A DNA stretch of 28,693 nucleotides from CAYXVU01 sp964468725 (GTDB lineage: Bacteria > Acidobacteriota > Blastocatellia > UBA7656). Below the pieces are notes generated by a model, which did not search any database, had not been told where the DNA came from, and saw only the letters and a program-made list of their open reading frames with translations. This document shows positions 14,510 through 22,157 of the stretch, in pieces. The DNA lies in the NCBI GenBank assembly GCA_964468725.1, contig CAYXVU010000057.1, positions 1 through 28,693 on the forward strand, in the 5' to 3' direction. The translations under genes and the position numbers were made by a program. Each line of letters opens with the position of its first letter. Position 1 is the first letter of the stretch.

Positions 14510-15997
14510 TTATTTCAATTCCGCGTTGAACTCTTCGATCATCGCTTCGAAATCAATGGCGCCGAGTCCGATCTGTGCAGCCATCTCGTCGGCTGAATAG
14601 CGGTCGCCGGTTTCCCACAACTCTTGCAAAAGATTTCCGGCTCTGCGCGACCGCCACCAATCATGCCCGAAGCGCTGTCTCAGATGATCGCGCAACATCA
14701 CTTCAAAAGCCCACGCACGCAGGTAATTGGCCGAGTAAAGCCCGTCATCCATATCGGATAAGAACTCTGCCCTGCCGGTTTGAAAGTGCAGGGCTTGCGT
14801 CTGTCGTTCGGCATACAACGATGCAGCGCACGCGAGGTCTACATTCTGATACAGGTCGCACTCATAGATCAGTTTCGCCGCATATCGGCGTACGGTTGCC
14901 AGTTTCACCAGCATCGCGCTGCGGATGAAATCATGATTCTCGCCAAATCCGAGCAGCGAGTTGAGCCAGCCGCTTTCAAGCACAAATTGGTTGAAGAGGA
15001 AGGCATAGGTTTCGGTGAGCGCGTAATCGCTGGTGTATTTGAATTCGGGGCGCAACTCCGCAGCCGTCCCAGCGTAATGTTGTGCGTGCCCCGCTTCATG
15101 AAAAAAGGCTTGATAATCGGCTTGCCCGCCGGTCGGACAAACCACCAGTTTGATCTCATCGGGGATTACAATTGCAGCGCAGAAGGGGCGCGGGCTTTTG
15201 CGCGGTCGCGCTTCCGAATCAATGACGATGTTGGATTGCCGTTCTGTCGCAATGCCGAGAGCCGACAAACTTTGGCGATAGACCGGCATCAGCGCAGCCG
15301 CAGGAAAGTGCTCATCAAAGCGCGTGAGAGTGAAGAAGCGCAGAGCATCGGCGCGTTCGGCTTCGCTAATGCGAATGTGCAAATCGCGTTGCAAAGCCTC
15401 GTCCAAACGCGCGACGTAGATCGCTTCCGTGCGCGCCAATAAGGACTCGGCTTGTCGCGCCACCGCCGCATAGTTCACCCCGCGAATGTCGGCATATAGG
15501 CGATAATAATCTTGGTATCCGAGAGCACGCGCCGTTTCGTGCAACGTCATCAGTCGCTCGGCTCGCAGATCATTCGAAGCTTCGATTAACGCGGCGCGTT
15601 GCTCATAAAGAGCACGCCGCCGGTGGCGATCCGCCTCATTTTTAATGGCGATAAGCGCCGCTTGAAAGGTGATGGTCTGCCCCCGCCATTCGAGCGTTGC
15701 GCGGGCTTCGTAGTGGCTAATCTCCTCCGTCAGTTGTTTGGCTGCGCCTTCCAGAAAATTTTCTACGGCGAAGGCGATGAGGCGTTGCCCCCCCGCGCGT
15801 TCGGTTTCGAAATGCTCTGCCCGGCCCGCTTGGTGTTGGCGCAAACGGGCAATCGTGCCGTGAGAGAATAAGTCGCTGTAGCGGTCATAGATGGGGGTGA
15901 GATGCAGATCGGCTTTTTGACCCGATAGGTGCAAGTAGTATTCGCGCGTGAGCGCAGAATGAAAGGCGACAAACTCGCTGCGGTATTCATCCAGCAT
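14510..15997 (-). CDS. M3-like zinc metallopeptidase (oligopeptidase type)
   Basis: Predicted cytoplasmic peptidase cleaving short peptides, 495 aa. Zinc site: H300-E301-x-x-H304 in FFHEAGHAQHY, and a third ligand candidate E329 in ALTETYAFLFNQ. The H304-to-E329 gap of 25 matches thimet oligopeptidase (H477 to E502), which supports M3; M2 would be about 24 and the sequence around it fits less well. The rest is helix-rich with no signal peptide. I chose the ATG at 15997 because TGAGGT lies 5 nt upstream. The frame stays open upstream to 16252, but that part runs through a terminator hairpin and is not protein-like. The next gene downstream is aroB. Exact subfamily is uncertain. Confidence 0.82.
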   Translation of the reverse strand: MLDEYRSEFVAFHSALTREYYLHLSGQKADLHLTPIYDRYSDLFSHGTIARLRQHQAGRAEHFETERAGGQRLIAFAVENFLEGAAKQLTEEISHYEARATLEWRGQTITFQAALIAIKNEADRHRRRALYEQRAALIEASNDLRAERLMTLHETARALGYQDYYRLYADIRGVNYAAVARQAESLLARTEAIYVARLDEALQRDLHIRISEAERADALRFFTLTRFDEHFPAAALMPVYRQSLSALGIATERQSNIVIDSEARPRKSPRPFCAAIVIPDEIKLVVCPTGGQADYQAFFHEAGHAQHYAGTAAELRPEFKYTSDYALTETYAFLFNQFVLESGWLNSLLGFGENHDFIRSAMLVKLATVRRYAAKLIYECDLYQNVDLACAASLYAERQTQALHFQTGRAEFLSDMDDGLYSANYLRAWAFEVMLRDHLRQRFGHDWWRSRRAGNLLQELWETGDRYSADEMAAQIGLGAIDFEAMIEEFNAELK

Positions 15998-16070
15998 GCA
16001 GACCTCAGTCAACGGCAGGTTGAACATATCGGCGGCACGAGGATGTGTCAACAAGATTAAGAGAGGGGGC

Positions 16071-16109
16071 AAAAAAATAGGCGATGCAGCGTGGGAAGAC
16101 TGCATCGCC
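16071..16109 (-). terminator. Strong intrinsic terminator or attenuator upstream of the M3-like gene
   Basis: GGCGATGCAG (16080-16089) and CTGCATCGCC (16100-16109) make a perfect 10-bp stem with a 10-nt loop. Read on the minus strand it is followed by TATTTTTTT, so it terminates leftward transcription. No protein gene lies just upstream in that direction, so it ends either a separate RNA or the leader of the peptidase gene, whose ATG is 74 nt further on. Confidence 0.9.
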
Positions 16110-16262
16110 TTGTTTCTGGTTACTGTCCTCACCCCAGTAACCAAGAATCGAGAACAGGAAGTGATGTTGTCATCACCCGTATCTCTTGCCCCACTGAGGA
16201 CATAGCAATATGAATGCCAGACTTCCCTTGTTACATCTTCCGGTGACAACACCTAGCATTTT
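16071..16262 (-). ncRNA. Candidate structured RNA or cis-regulatory leader
   Basis: The minus strand here has several mutually compatible stems. AATGCTAG pairs with CTGGCATT (16253-16260 with 16213-16220, one GU pair). A GTGATG-ACAA-CATCAC hairpin lies at 16161-16176, framed by CAAGA/TCTTG (16184-16188 with 16142-16146). GGTTACTG/CAGTAACC (16118-16125 with 16135-16142) has a 9-nt loop whose GAGG core can pair with TCCTCA upstream (16195-16200), a possible pseudoknot. It ends at the terminator 16071-16109. The region is more AT-rich than its surroundings and has no supported ORF. A possible promoter is TTGAGA-N17-TATGTA (plus 16327-16355), which would start near 16320. I do not recognise the class. 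The rest of the 15998-16452 gap holds only the rdgB promoter. Confidence 0.5.
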
Positions 16263-16436
16263 GAGGACTTTATTCTTCTCCTCCCCATACAACCGATATG
16301 AAGAAAGCAAGTTATTGTGTAAAAAGTACATACATTGGCGGAAATTTTTTCTCAAGAGTGTTTGCCCGCACCCGATTTGCAAGAATACGGCATCAGCGGG
16401 TTCATAAAATCGAGCCGCCCGCCAAGGCAGCCTCAG

Positions 16437-16445
16437 TGCTATACT
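16437..16445 (+). promoter_or_regulatory. Extended -10 promoter immediately upstream of rdgB
   Basis: TGCTATACT gives an extended -10 (TG-n-TATACT) with the hexamer at 16440-16445. No -35 match lies 17 bp upstream, which an extended -10 can tolerate. The predicted start (16452-16453) coincides with the rdgB ATG, suggesting a leaderless transcript. Confidence 0.5.
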
Positions 16446-16452
16446 GCGGGTT

Positions 16453-17106
16453 ATGCAATTGTTGCTGGCTACGACGAACAAAGGGAAGATTGCCGAACTC
16501 AATCAACTGCTGGGCGATCAGGACTTCGAAGTGGTGGGGCTGGGCAGTCTGGCGACCAACGAAGAGATTGAGACCGGTGCAACTTTTGAGGAGAATGCCT
16601 TGCTCAAAGCTCACTACTACCATCGCCTGACCGGGATGATAACGATTGCTGATGATTCAGGGCTTGAGGTCAAGGCGCTTGGCGGCGCTCCGGGCATCTA
16701 TTCGGCGCGCTACGGCGGCGCACAAGCGACCGATGGTGATCGCTTCATGAAGTTGCTCGGCGCTCTGCAAGGGGTGAAGGGTGAAGACCGAAGCGCCCGC
16801 TTTGTGTGCGCGATTGCCGTCGTTTGGCAAGGCGGCGAAGTCGTCTTTATAGATGAAGCGCGCGGCGTGATTCTTGAAGCCCCGCGCGGCGAGGGCGGCT
16901 TCGGCTATGATCCTGTCTTTTACTATGAGTCGTTGGGGAAGACCTTCGCGGAACTGACCCCCGACGAGAAATCGCAGATCAGTCACAGAGGCCGTGCGGC
17001 TACCCAATTGAAGGCCTGGTTGGCCAAATCCGGCTTGCTTGACCGTGCCGGTTCGGTGCTACAATCAACGACGCCTACGAGTGATTCGAAAGCCTCCGTA
17101 ACCTAA
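16453..17106 (+). CDS. rdgB: XTP/dITP pyrophosphatase (RdgB/HAM1 family)
   Basis: House-cleaning enzyme that hydrolyses non-canonical purine triphosphates (XTP, dITP/ITP) to monophosphates, keeping them out of DNA and RNA. 217 aa; family members are about 195-205, the excess being a low-complexity tail (SVLQSTTPTSDSKASVT). Signature parts are LLLATTNKGKIAELN at the N-terminus, the acidic pair D67-D68 in IADDSGLEVKALGGAPG with SARYGG after it, FGYDPVFYYES, and SHRGRA near the C-terminus. No Shine-Dalgarno is visible before the ATG, in line with the leaderless promoter above. The next gene starts 9 nt after the stop, so the two are likely co-transcribed. Confidence 0.96.
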   Translation: MQLLLATTNKGKIAELNQLLGDQDFEVVGLGSLATNEEIETGATFEENALLKAHYYHRLTGMITIADDSGLEVKALGGAPGIYSARYGGAQATDGDRFMKLLGALQGVKGEDRSARFVCAIAVVWQGGEVVFIDEARGVILEAPRGEGGFGYDPVFYYESLGKTFAELTPDEKSQISHRGRAATQLKAWLAKSGLLDRAGSVLQSTTPTSDSKASVT

Positions 17107-17115
17107 AGGTGATTT

Positions 17116-18801
17116 ATGAACAGAGTGTTTAAGGTATTGACGCTGGTTGCCATCGGCGCAACCGCTTGCGTGTGCTTTCCTGCACAGGCAGCAACGGCAC
17201 GCGGTTCGATTCATGGATTCATCAAGGATGGGCGTGGCAATCCGTTGGTTGGCGCAGCCGTAGTGATCGTTGCCGAAAAAGAGGATGTGGAGCAGGTCAT
17301 CAAACGCGCCAATACCAACACGGAAGGGAAATTCATCGCCGCAGGCATCTTGCCCGGTCATTACAAAGTGAAAGCCGCAGCCGTCGGCTTCAAACCAGTC
17401 GAACTGGCGGCGGACGTGCGCGCCAATAAAGTCACGATATTCGATTCCATCCTCTTGCGGCGCATGAATACGTTGGCCGAAGAGACCTCTCTCAATGCTG
17501 ACCCTAAATATGCGGCACGGCGCGCCAACAGCACCATCTTTCAACACACGGAAGCGGCGAAAAAACCTGCGGAAGGTAGCGAAGCGACCGCCATCGCCCT
17601 GACCGACCGCTCGCCCGAATTGCACGGCTTCGTACAAGCTTTTGGTCAGACCGCTTCAACGGCGCAAGGTTTTTCGAATTCGTATGTCGCCTCAAATTTC
17701 GCCATCTCGGAACAGCTAACGCGCGATGCCAACCTCGTCATCAGCGGCCAAATCGGCGCGGGCGAAAACGCTCCGCAGCGCCTCGAAGCCTTAACTACCG
17801 CTCACGTGGGTGACCGTCATCGCGTGAGCGTCGCGCTCGGCTATGCGCGATTCACGCTGTCGCGCCGCGATGCGCCCGCCAGCCTCGGACAGTTCTCGGT
17901 TTCGGCAACCGACACGTGGCAAATCTCCGGGCGCGTGCTGGTCGTTTACGGCATGGACTTCTCGCGCTTTACTAAAGGCGCATCCGGCACCAGCATCGTG
18001 CCGCGCTTCGGCATTGCTGTGGATGCGACGGCGCGAACCAAACTCTTCGCCGCGCTGCTGCCCGGATCTTCTGTGGATGAGCAAGAGAGCGTCAATCTGG
18101 AATCCGGCGAAATCGTCTTCTCAGAGCCGAAGCCGGTTGCCTTCTCGGCCAGCGACCGCCCGCTGATGGACAGCAGCTATCGCCTGCAATTCGGCGGCGA
18201 GCAAATTCTCTCCGACAGATCGTCTGTTGAGATGATGGCTTTCTTTGACACGGTGTCGGGTCATGGCGTCGGATTGCTGGCCATCCCTGTGGATGGTTTA
18301 GGCGACCATCCGCAACTGCATACGGCCATGCAACGCGGCAAAACGCGCGGCCTGCGCCTCGTCTATAAACGCCATATCAACAAGGTGTTGGACGGTTCAG
18401 TCGGCTATGCCTTCGGCAGCGGACAGCAACTCGATGCGCGCGGCATCAGCGAACCGGATGAACTCTTTCAAGACCGACTCTTCCATGTCATCTCTGCCAA
18501 AGTGGATGCGAACTTCATCAGCACCGGAACGAAAGTTTCGACCGTGCTGCGCATCGCGCCGGAGAAAGCGGCCTTTGCCATTGACCCGTTTCAAGGTCAG
18601 ATGGCGACTTTCGATCCCAATATCAGCCTGTCGTTGACGCAAGAGATTCCGAATACCGGATTTATCCCCGGTCAATGGCAGGCCATCGTTGATTTGCGCA
18701 ATCTGCTTAATCAACAAAGCACCGTCGCCGATGAGCGCGAAGAGTTATTGGCCAGTCGCTATCATCGCTTGATTCGCGTCGGCGTCTCCGTGAGATTTTA
18801 A
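17116..18801 (+). CDS. Exported protein with carboxypeptidase-regulatory-like domain and barrel-like C-terminal part
   Basis: 561 aa, function unknown. Residues 1-26 form a signal peptide (VLTLVAIGATACVCFPAQA). About 29-115 match a CarboxypepD_reg-like beta-sandwich (GSIHGFIKDGRGNPLVGAAV, TEGKFIAAGILPGHYKVKA), the kind fused to TonB-dependent transporters in Bacteroidota and Acidobacteriota. The remaining ~440 residues alternate polar and hydrophobic strands (HRVSVALGYARFTLSR, DGSVGYAFGSG) and end in a C-terminal phenylalanine (IRVGVSVRF), typical of outer-membrane barrels. There is no recognisable TonB plug, and the protein is shorter than SusC-type transporters. GGTG 5 nt before ATG is a modest ribosome site. 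It follows rdgB by 9 nt, with no obvious shared function. Confidence 0.7.
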   Translation: MNRVFKVLTLVAIGATACVCFPAQAATARGSIHGFIKDGRGNPLVGAAVVIVAEKEDVEQVIKRANTNTEGKFIAAGILPGHYKVKAAAVGFKPVELAADVRANKVTIFDSILLRRMNTLAEETSLNADPKYAARRANSTIFQHTEAAKKPAEGSEATAIALTDRSPELHGFVQAFGQTASTAQGFSNSYVASNFAISEQLTRDANLVISGQIGAGENAPQRLEALTTAHVGDRHRVSVALGYARFTLSRRDAPASLGQFSVSATDTWQISGRVLVVYGMDFSRFTKGASGTSIVPRFGIAVDATARTKLFAALLPGSSVDEQESVNLESGEIVFSEPKPVAFSASDRPLMDSSYRLQFGGEQILSDRSSVEMMAFFDTVSGHGVGLLAIPVDGLGDHPQLHTAMQRGKTRGLRLVYKRHINKVLDGSVGYAFGSGQQLDARGISEPDELFQDRLFHVISAKVDANFISTGTKVSTVLRIAPEKAAFAIDPFQGQMATFDPNISLSLTQEIPNTGFIPGQWQAIVDLRNLLNQQSTVADEREELLASRYHRLIRVGVSVRF

Positions 18802-19122
18802 CCGAGCTTCCAGTGTAGAAGCTGTCGGAGTTGAGTAGAAATTCTAAAGGTTGCTGCTTGCTGGCGATGTCCGCAATGCCGGTTCTTCCGTCTGTGCCCG
18901 TGTAGGTGCTTCTCAACAGAAGCCGTTGGGTTGGTTGAGGAAGCCATCCGTTGATCTCCGAAAAGATCGGCTTCGTTCGAATTGTTTTGGATTGCCCATC
19001 ATCCGAGGTTCAATTCGCGAGCCAGATAATGGGTTGATACGGGTTGATTTTGACAACTTTCACAATCAATCGGCGTTGGTATGGATGTGACCAAGCGTCG
19101 AGGTAAGGCGCGGAGTTAGCTG
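18802..19122 (+). other. 321-nt gap upstream of the sensor kinase gene
   Basis: A 6-bp hairpin AGCTTC/GAAGCT (18805-18810 with 18818-18823) lies right after the stop but has no T-run. An exact TTGACA at 19050-19055 has no acceptable -10 at 16-18 bp, so I do not call it a promoter. A 79-codon frame within looks like chance. A plain leader for the kinase gene is the best reading. Confidence 0.45.
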
Positions 19123-22086
19123 ATGAAAGAGTTGCAAAACAAGTTGAAGCTGGTGGCCGTTTTGGCACTCACGGCTCTGCTTGTCATCATCGGCATCTAT
19201 AATCTCCGCGACCGGCTGAACGCCCGCCCAGTGGCCGATGATGGCGTCGAATGGGTGGATACGGAAAACGGCGTGCAGGCGAGATCGGTCAGTCCGGAGT
19301 CACCGCTCTCCGCCGATATCCAAGTTGGCGATTATGTGCGCGCCATTTATTACCGCGATAAATATGAGAAGGTTAGCCGCGCCGAAACCATTTCGCTGTA
19401 TTTGGATAAACAAGGCGTCGGCAACGATGCGCGCTACACCATCGAACATCGCGATACTCTGCTGCAAGGCATCTATAATATTGACGAGCCGCTTTACGAT
19501 AAAGATTTCAAGGTCATCGCGCGCACGCAGAATCTCGGGCGCGGACTCTATCTCGCTTTCATCGGATTTGTTTATCTCGTCATCGGCCTGTTCGTCCTCT
19601 TCAGACAGAGCCGCGCCGCTTTGACCTATCACTTCTTCGCTTGGTCGCTGGTCTCTTTCGTCGTCTATTTCTACAGCGCGACGCTGGAGTTTACAAAGCT
19701 CGATAAATTGGTCAGCGTCATGGATAAAGGCGCGTTAGCCTTATTAGCCCCGCTCTTTTTGCACTTCTGCAATAACTTCCCTTCGGGGCGCGGTCAATGG
19801 CTGAGACAACGGTGGATGCAAGCAGCCATCTACCTGCCCGCCGCATTGTTCATTGCTCTTGAGGTTCTCTTTCATTACGGTCAAATGGTCTTTCCGGGCG
19901 GATCATTAGTACAGGCGCGCAATCTATTGAGCATCGGGGAGATTGCTCTCTACTCAATCTGCTTCGGCATCGCCAGCGCCTTATTAATTCGCACTTTTGT
20001 GCGTGCGCAAAAGCCTTTGCTCCGCCAGCAACTGAAATGGATCGTCTGGGGGTTAGGGCTGTCAGTGCTGCCCTTTGTCGTGCTCTACATGGTTCCGTTT
20101 CTCTCACAGATCAAAACCTCGCCCCTCGTAGAAACGCTAGCCTACGGGCCGCTGATCTTAATTCCGCTCTCCTTCGGCTATTCCATTGTGCGTTATCGGC
20201 TGATGGATGTGGATGTCATTGTCCGCCGCAGCTTTGTGCAAATTTTGGCGACGGTAGCGGTTGGCGCAATTTATATGGCGGTGCTGCTCGGCGTCGTTGA
20301 TCTGGTCAAATTTATCTGGCCGGAAGCGGATTTGAATTCCACCACCACTCGCATGATCGTCGTCGCAGGCATGTTGCTCGTCGCGATGCTCTTTGCGCCG
20401 ATCAAGAACAAGTTGCAAGAGTTGGCTGACCGCTGGTTTTACGGTGAGCGCTATACATTACGCAAGCAGCTTCAGGAATTCGCGCGCACTTTGGCGCAGA
20501 CAACCGTCTTGCCGCGCTTGCTTGATTCCCTAGTTCACCGCTTATCAGAGATGCTTTCGGTCGGCAAAGTCGCCGTCTTCATCGAAGACGCGAAATCGCC
20601 TTCCGGCTTTCAACAAGCCCATGCGATTGGCCTGACGGGAGAGATCGAACTGCCGGAGAATATCAAAAACATTTTGCGTGTGCGCTCCATCGGACGCGGC
20701 TTCATCATGGCGGATGATTTGGATGAGACCAATGGCTTGCGACAGTTCTCATCCTACTACGACAAAGAACTCACGCTCTCCGACGCCGGAGCGGCGGTCA
20801 GCGACACCGAGCTTTACTACTATGTGCCGTGCGTCGTGCGCGACCGCATGATCGCCATTCTTGGCATCGGGCGTTCGACATCCGGCGCGATGTTGACGAG
20901 CGAAGATACGGATTTGCTGAAATCGCTTTCGGGCTACGTCGCCATCGCCATTGATAACAGCCTGCTCTACAAATCCGAGATGGAAAAAGCTGACGAGTTG
21001 GCGCGCTTGAAAGAGTTCTCCGAAAACATCATCGAGAGCGTCAATGTCGGCATCCTCGTCGTAGATTTCGATGGCCGCATTACCACATGGAACAGCGCTC
21101 TGGAAGAGACTCTCGGCATCCCGCGCGCCTATGCGCTCGGTCAGCGAATCGAGTCGGTCTTTGACCGCGACTTGATCGGCACCGTGCAGACGGCTGTCGG
21201 ACAAAGCGGCTGGGCGCTGGAAGGCTCGCATCATATCTACAAATACAATCTGGTCACTGACGACGGTCGCACATTAACACTCAATTTCTCGCTTGCGCCC
21301 TTTGAAGCTGCGCACGGAGTGGTGACCGGCACCATGTTGGTGATCGAAAACGTCACCGACCGTGTCCACCTCGAACAGCAGTTGGTGCAAAACGATAAAC
21401 TCTCTTCCATCGGCTTGCTCGCTGCGGGCGTGGCCCACGAAGTCAACACCCCACTAACCGGAATTTCGTCTTACGCGCAAATGCTGTTGGAGCAGATCCC
21501 GGACAGCGACCCCAAACACAAGCTGCTCGAAAAAATTCACGCGCAAACCCTGCGCGCTTCGGGAATCGTCAATAACCTGCTGAACTTTTCGCGCACCGGC
21601 GACGCGCAATTCCGCGAAATGGATCTCAATCGCACGCTGGAAGACACGCTGCAACTGCTTGAACCGCAACTGCGTAACGCGCGGCTGGAGATCAGTAAGC
21701 AATTCGCTCAGGAATTGCCTACCGCCTATGGCAACGCCGCGAAGCTGCAACAGGTCTTCATGAACTTGATCTTGAATGCCCGCGACGCCATGCCCGGCGG
21801 GGGTCGGCTCACCATCCAAACGCGACTAGTAGACACTTCCTTAGTGGTGGATTTTCGTGACACCGGCTCCGGCATCGCGCCGGAAAACATCGCGCGCATT
21901 TATGACCCGTTCTTCACCACCAAGGATGTCGGACAGGGAACCGGGTTAGGACTTGCACTCTCCTACGGCATCATTCAAGAACACGGAGGGCGCATCTTTG
22001 TCGAGAGCCGACTCGGCGAGGGCACACATTTCACTGTCAAACTTCCCACCGCCTTTTCGCGGCAGATGCAAGCCGCCAGCGATTAG
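19123..22086 (+). CDS. Multi-TM sensor histidine kinase (PDZ-like, GAF, PAS, HisKA, HATPase)
   Basis: 987-aa membrane sensor kinase, partner of the next gene. A first TM helix (about 7-27) precedes an extracytoplasmic PDZ-like segment (SPLSADIQVGDYVRAIYYRD, about 45-110). About nine further hydrophobic helices lie between 138 and 430. A GAF-like domain covers about 455-620 (LPRLLDSLVHRLSEMLSVGK), then a PAS domain about 629-745 (NIIESVNVGILVVDFDGRIT). HisKA has the phospho-accepting H772 in GVAHEVNTPLTG. The ATPase has N-box NLILNARDAM near 880, G1 DTGSGI, F-box DPFFTTKD and G2 GTGLGLAL, so it is intact. GGAG lies 7 nt before the ATG. HisKA plus H-E-V-N-T-P is the NtrB-like type that usually feeds NtrC-family regulators. 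The layout of PDZ plus helices recalls ComP-like sensors. The signal is unknown. Confidence 0.93.
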   Translation: MKELQNKLKLVAVLALTALLVIIGIYNLRDRLNARPVADDGVEWVDTENGVQARSVSPESPLSADIQVGDYVRAIYYRDKYEKVSRAETISLYLDKQGVGNDARYTIEHRDTLLQGIYNIDEPLYDKDFKVIARTQNLGRGLYLAFIGFVYLVIGLFVLFRQSRAALTYHFFAWSLVSFVVYFYSATLEFTKLDKLVSVMDKGALALLAPLFLHFCNNFPSGRGQWLRQRWMQAAIYLPAALFIALEVLFHYGQMVFPGGSLVQARNLLSIGEIALYSICFGIASALLIRTFVRAQKPLLRQQLKWIVWGLGLSVLPFVVLYMVPFLSQIKTSPLVETLAYGPLILIPLSFGYSIVRYRLMDVDVIVRRSFVQILATVAVGAIYMAVLLGVVDLVKFIWPEADLNSTTTRMIVVAGMLLVAMLFAPIKNKLQELADRWFYGERYTLRKQLQEFARTLAQTTVLPRLLDSLVHRLSEMLSVGKVAVFIEDAKSPSGFQQAHAIGLTGEIELPENIKNILRVRSIGRGFIMADDLDETNGLRQFSSYYDKELTLSDAGAAVSDTELYYYVPCVVRDRMIAILGIGRSTSGAMLTSEDTDLLKSLSGYVAIAIDNSLLYKSEMEKADELARLKEFSENIIESVNVGILVVDFDGRITTWNSALEETLGIPRAYALGQRIESVFDRDLIGTVQTAVGQSGWALEGSHHIYKYNLVTDDGRTLTLNFSLAPFEAAHGVVTGTMLVIENVTDRVHLEQQLVQNDKLSSIGLLAAGVAHEVNTPLTGISSYAQMLLEQIPDSDPKHKLLEKIHAQTLRASGIVNNLLNFSRTGDAQFREMDLNRTLEDTLQLLEPQLRNARLEISKQFAQELPTAYGNAAKLQQVFMNLILNARDAMPGGGRLTIQTRLVDTSLVVDFRDTGSGIAPENIARIYDPFFTTKDVGQGTGLGLALSYGIIQEHGGRIFVESRLGEGTHFTVKLPTAFSRQMQAASD

Positions 22087-22157
22087 TTCGTTCCCGCTAT
22101 GTGCTAATGGGGTTGGGCTGGCAGGGGTCAGCGACAAGCTGTTAGCATTGCACGCTT

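Noticed and set aside
16109..16262. Resemblance of AGGGAA and nearby text to a cobalamin riboswitch
   Set aside because: Only the AGGGAA word agrees. The B12 box and the other core elements are absent in the expected order.
16173..16502. 109-codon minus-strand frame over the candidate RNA and the start of rdgB
   Set aside because: It has no ribosome site, its composition is not protein-like, and it overlaps rdgB and its promoter.
19050..19055. Exact TTGACA as a kinase-gene promoter
   Set aside because: No acceptable -10 at 16 to 18 bp; the AT content downstream is low.
18851..19090. 79-codon frame ahead of the kinase gene
   Set aside because: No Shine-Dalgarno, no motif, and a composition unlike its neighbours.
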